This document shows, one piece after another, positions 63,262 through 64,000 of a stretch of DNA of 64,000 bases. Position numbers and translations under genes: made by a program. The stretch comes from Burkholderia thailandensis E264. GTDB lineage: Bacteria; Pseudomonadota; Gammaproteobacteria; Burkholderiales; Burkholderiaceae. Position 1 is the first letter of the stretch; each line of letters starts with the position of its first letter. The stretch lies in NCBI RefSeq assembly GCF_000012365.1, contig NC_007651.1:248001-312000 (forward strand), in the 5' to 3' direction. The notes beneath the pieces were generated by a model that worked only from the letters and a program-made list of their open reading frames with translations, was not told the DNA's origin and searched no databases.

Positions 63262-64000
63262 GACTCGCTTCCTCACCGTTGCTGCGTGCGGGGATTATCG
63301 ACGGGCGGCGCGCGGAGAAATCTGAAACAAGACGGCGGTAGGATGAAATTTCGTTTAAGGAGCGCCCATCGCGGCTTGACCGGCTGCGGGCTTCGGCATG
63401 GCCCGATCGGACGCCTGCCGTGCCGTGCCGTGCCGTGCCGTGCCGGGCCGGGCCGGGCCGGGCCGGGCCGGGCCGGGCCGGGCTCGGCGACCGGGCGCTC
63501 CGGCCGCCCGTGTTGCCGATGCACGGCCGCGTTTCGGGGCGCTCGGCAACGGCCGATCCGCGCATCGACCGGAGTGGCCGGAGGATGTTCGAGCGCCGGC
63601 CGGGCGGCGCGCCGTTGCCCGGTGCTCGGGCGACGCGGGATCGTCGGCTGGATTCCAGCCCGGATCTGCCTCGAATTCCCTCGAATTCGCCGGGAATCCG
63701 CCCCGAATCCGCCCCGAACGCCGCGCCAGCGCCGCTTGCCCGGGATGCGCGCCCCGCTCGAACGCTGATTGGTCCGGGGCGATTCCGTCGTGCGCCTCGG
63801 AATCCGCGCACGTCCATTCGAGCCGCCAATGCATCGCCCAGCCTCCGACGATCCCGCGCGAAGCCCGCCCAGCCAAGCTCGCAGCGGCGTTCCGGCCGCC
63901 CCCGCGCGGCCCGCCGAATCGACGCGCGATCTCACCGTCCGCTGCCCGTTCGGCACCCGTGCGCTGCCCCGCCTCCCTCGATCTCCGGCCGCCGGAGCAG
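63262..64000. other. Right-end region without a supportable gene
   Basis: 739 bp of very GC-rich sequence with a pentamer array (63416-63480) and short GAATCCGCCCC repeats near 63690-63720. Overlapping open frames on both strands are low in complexity and lack starts. A gene may begin beyond the window. Confidence 0.6.
63416..63480. repeat. Pentanucleotide tandem repeat (VNTR)
   Basis: Six copies of TGCCG (63416-63445) followed by seven of GGCCG (63446-63480). Confidence 0.95.

Overview
The window is high-GC, strongly codon-biased DNA whose gene content and order (a dppABCDF-like operon, a flgNM/flgA/flgB-L flagellar cluster, hpnI/hpnL hopanoid genes, Gram-negative porins, DUF4148) point to a Burkholderia chromosome, most likely the B. 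pseudomallei / mallei / thailandensis group. No tRNA, rRNA, CRISPR array, prophage or replication origin was found. Species cannot be fixed from the sequence alone.

Layout. 1-11.5 kb: an AAA+ ATPase, an LhgO-like FAD oxidoreductase, a Tat-exported HiPIP, an MHS-family symporter, then a five-gene peptide ABC importer followed by a TraB/GumN protein. 11.5-17.4 kb: a possible small RNA, then a leftward pxp module for 5-oxoproline use (pxpB, pxpC, pxpA) with a DUF969/DUF979 membrane pair and a divergent MarR-type regulator. 17.4-23 kb: 5-formyl-THF cyclo-ligase, lytic transglycosylase, an NDUFA9-like protein, a GST and the CCA-adding enzyme. 23.1-38.2 kb: the flagellar block. flgMN and flgA run leftward, flgBCDEFGHIJ rightward, then ycgR and flgKL. 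Three sigma-28 type promoters (flgM, ycgR, flgK) and a large dyad between flgA and flgB, where FlhDC would be expected, give a readable class II/class III arrangement.

38.2-51.3 kb: a nucleobase permease, a LysR regulator beside a two-gene chromate transporter, a YjdM-like zinc-ribbon protein, a YoaK protein followed by a decayed glyoxalase gene, a porin, a secreted alpha/beta hydrolase, hpnL and hpnI, then a 186-bp MITE-like element abutting a complete 813-bp IS5-family insertion sequence.

51.3-64 kb: an OprB-type porin with small upstream ORFs, and divergently an SLC11-family transporter whose TM1/TM6 motifs resemble NRAMP-related Mg2+ transporters. It is preceded by a ~770-nt leader with stem-loops and two short ORFs with good ribosome-binding sites. 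Then come glutathione reductase, a DUF4148 protein, and a response regulator whose histidine kinase has been fused tail-to-tail with a truncated LysR gene by a deletion. The right end is non-coding and carries two VNTR-like arrays.

The least explained items are the SLC11 leader, the promoter-driven hairpin near 11.6 kb, the kinase/LysR deletion junction, and the MITE/IS pair.
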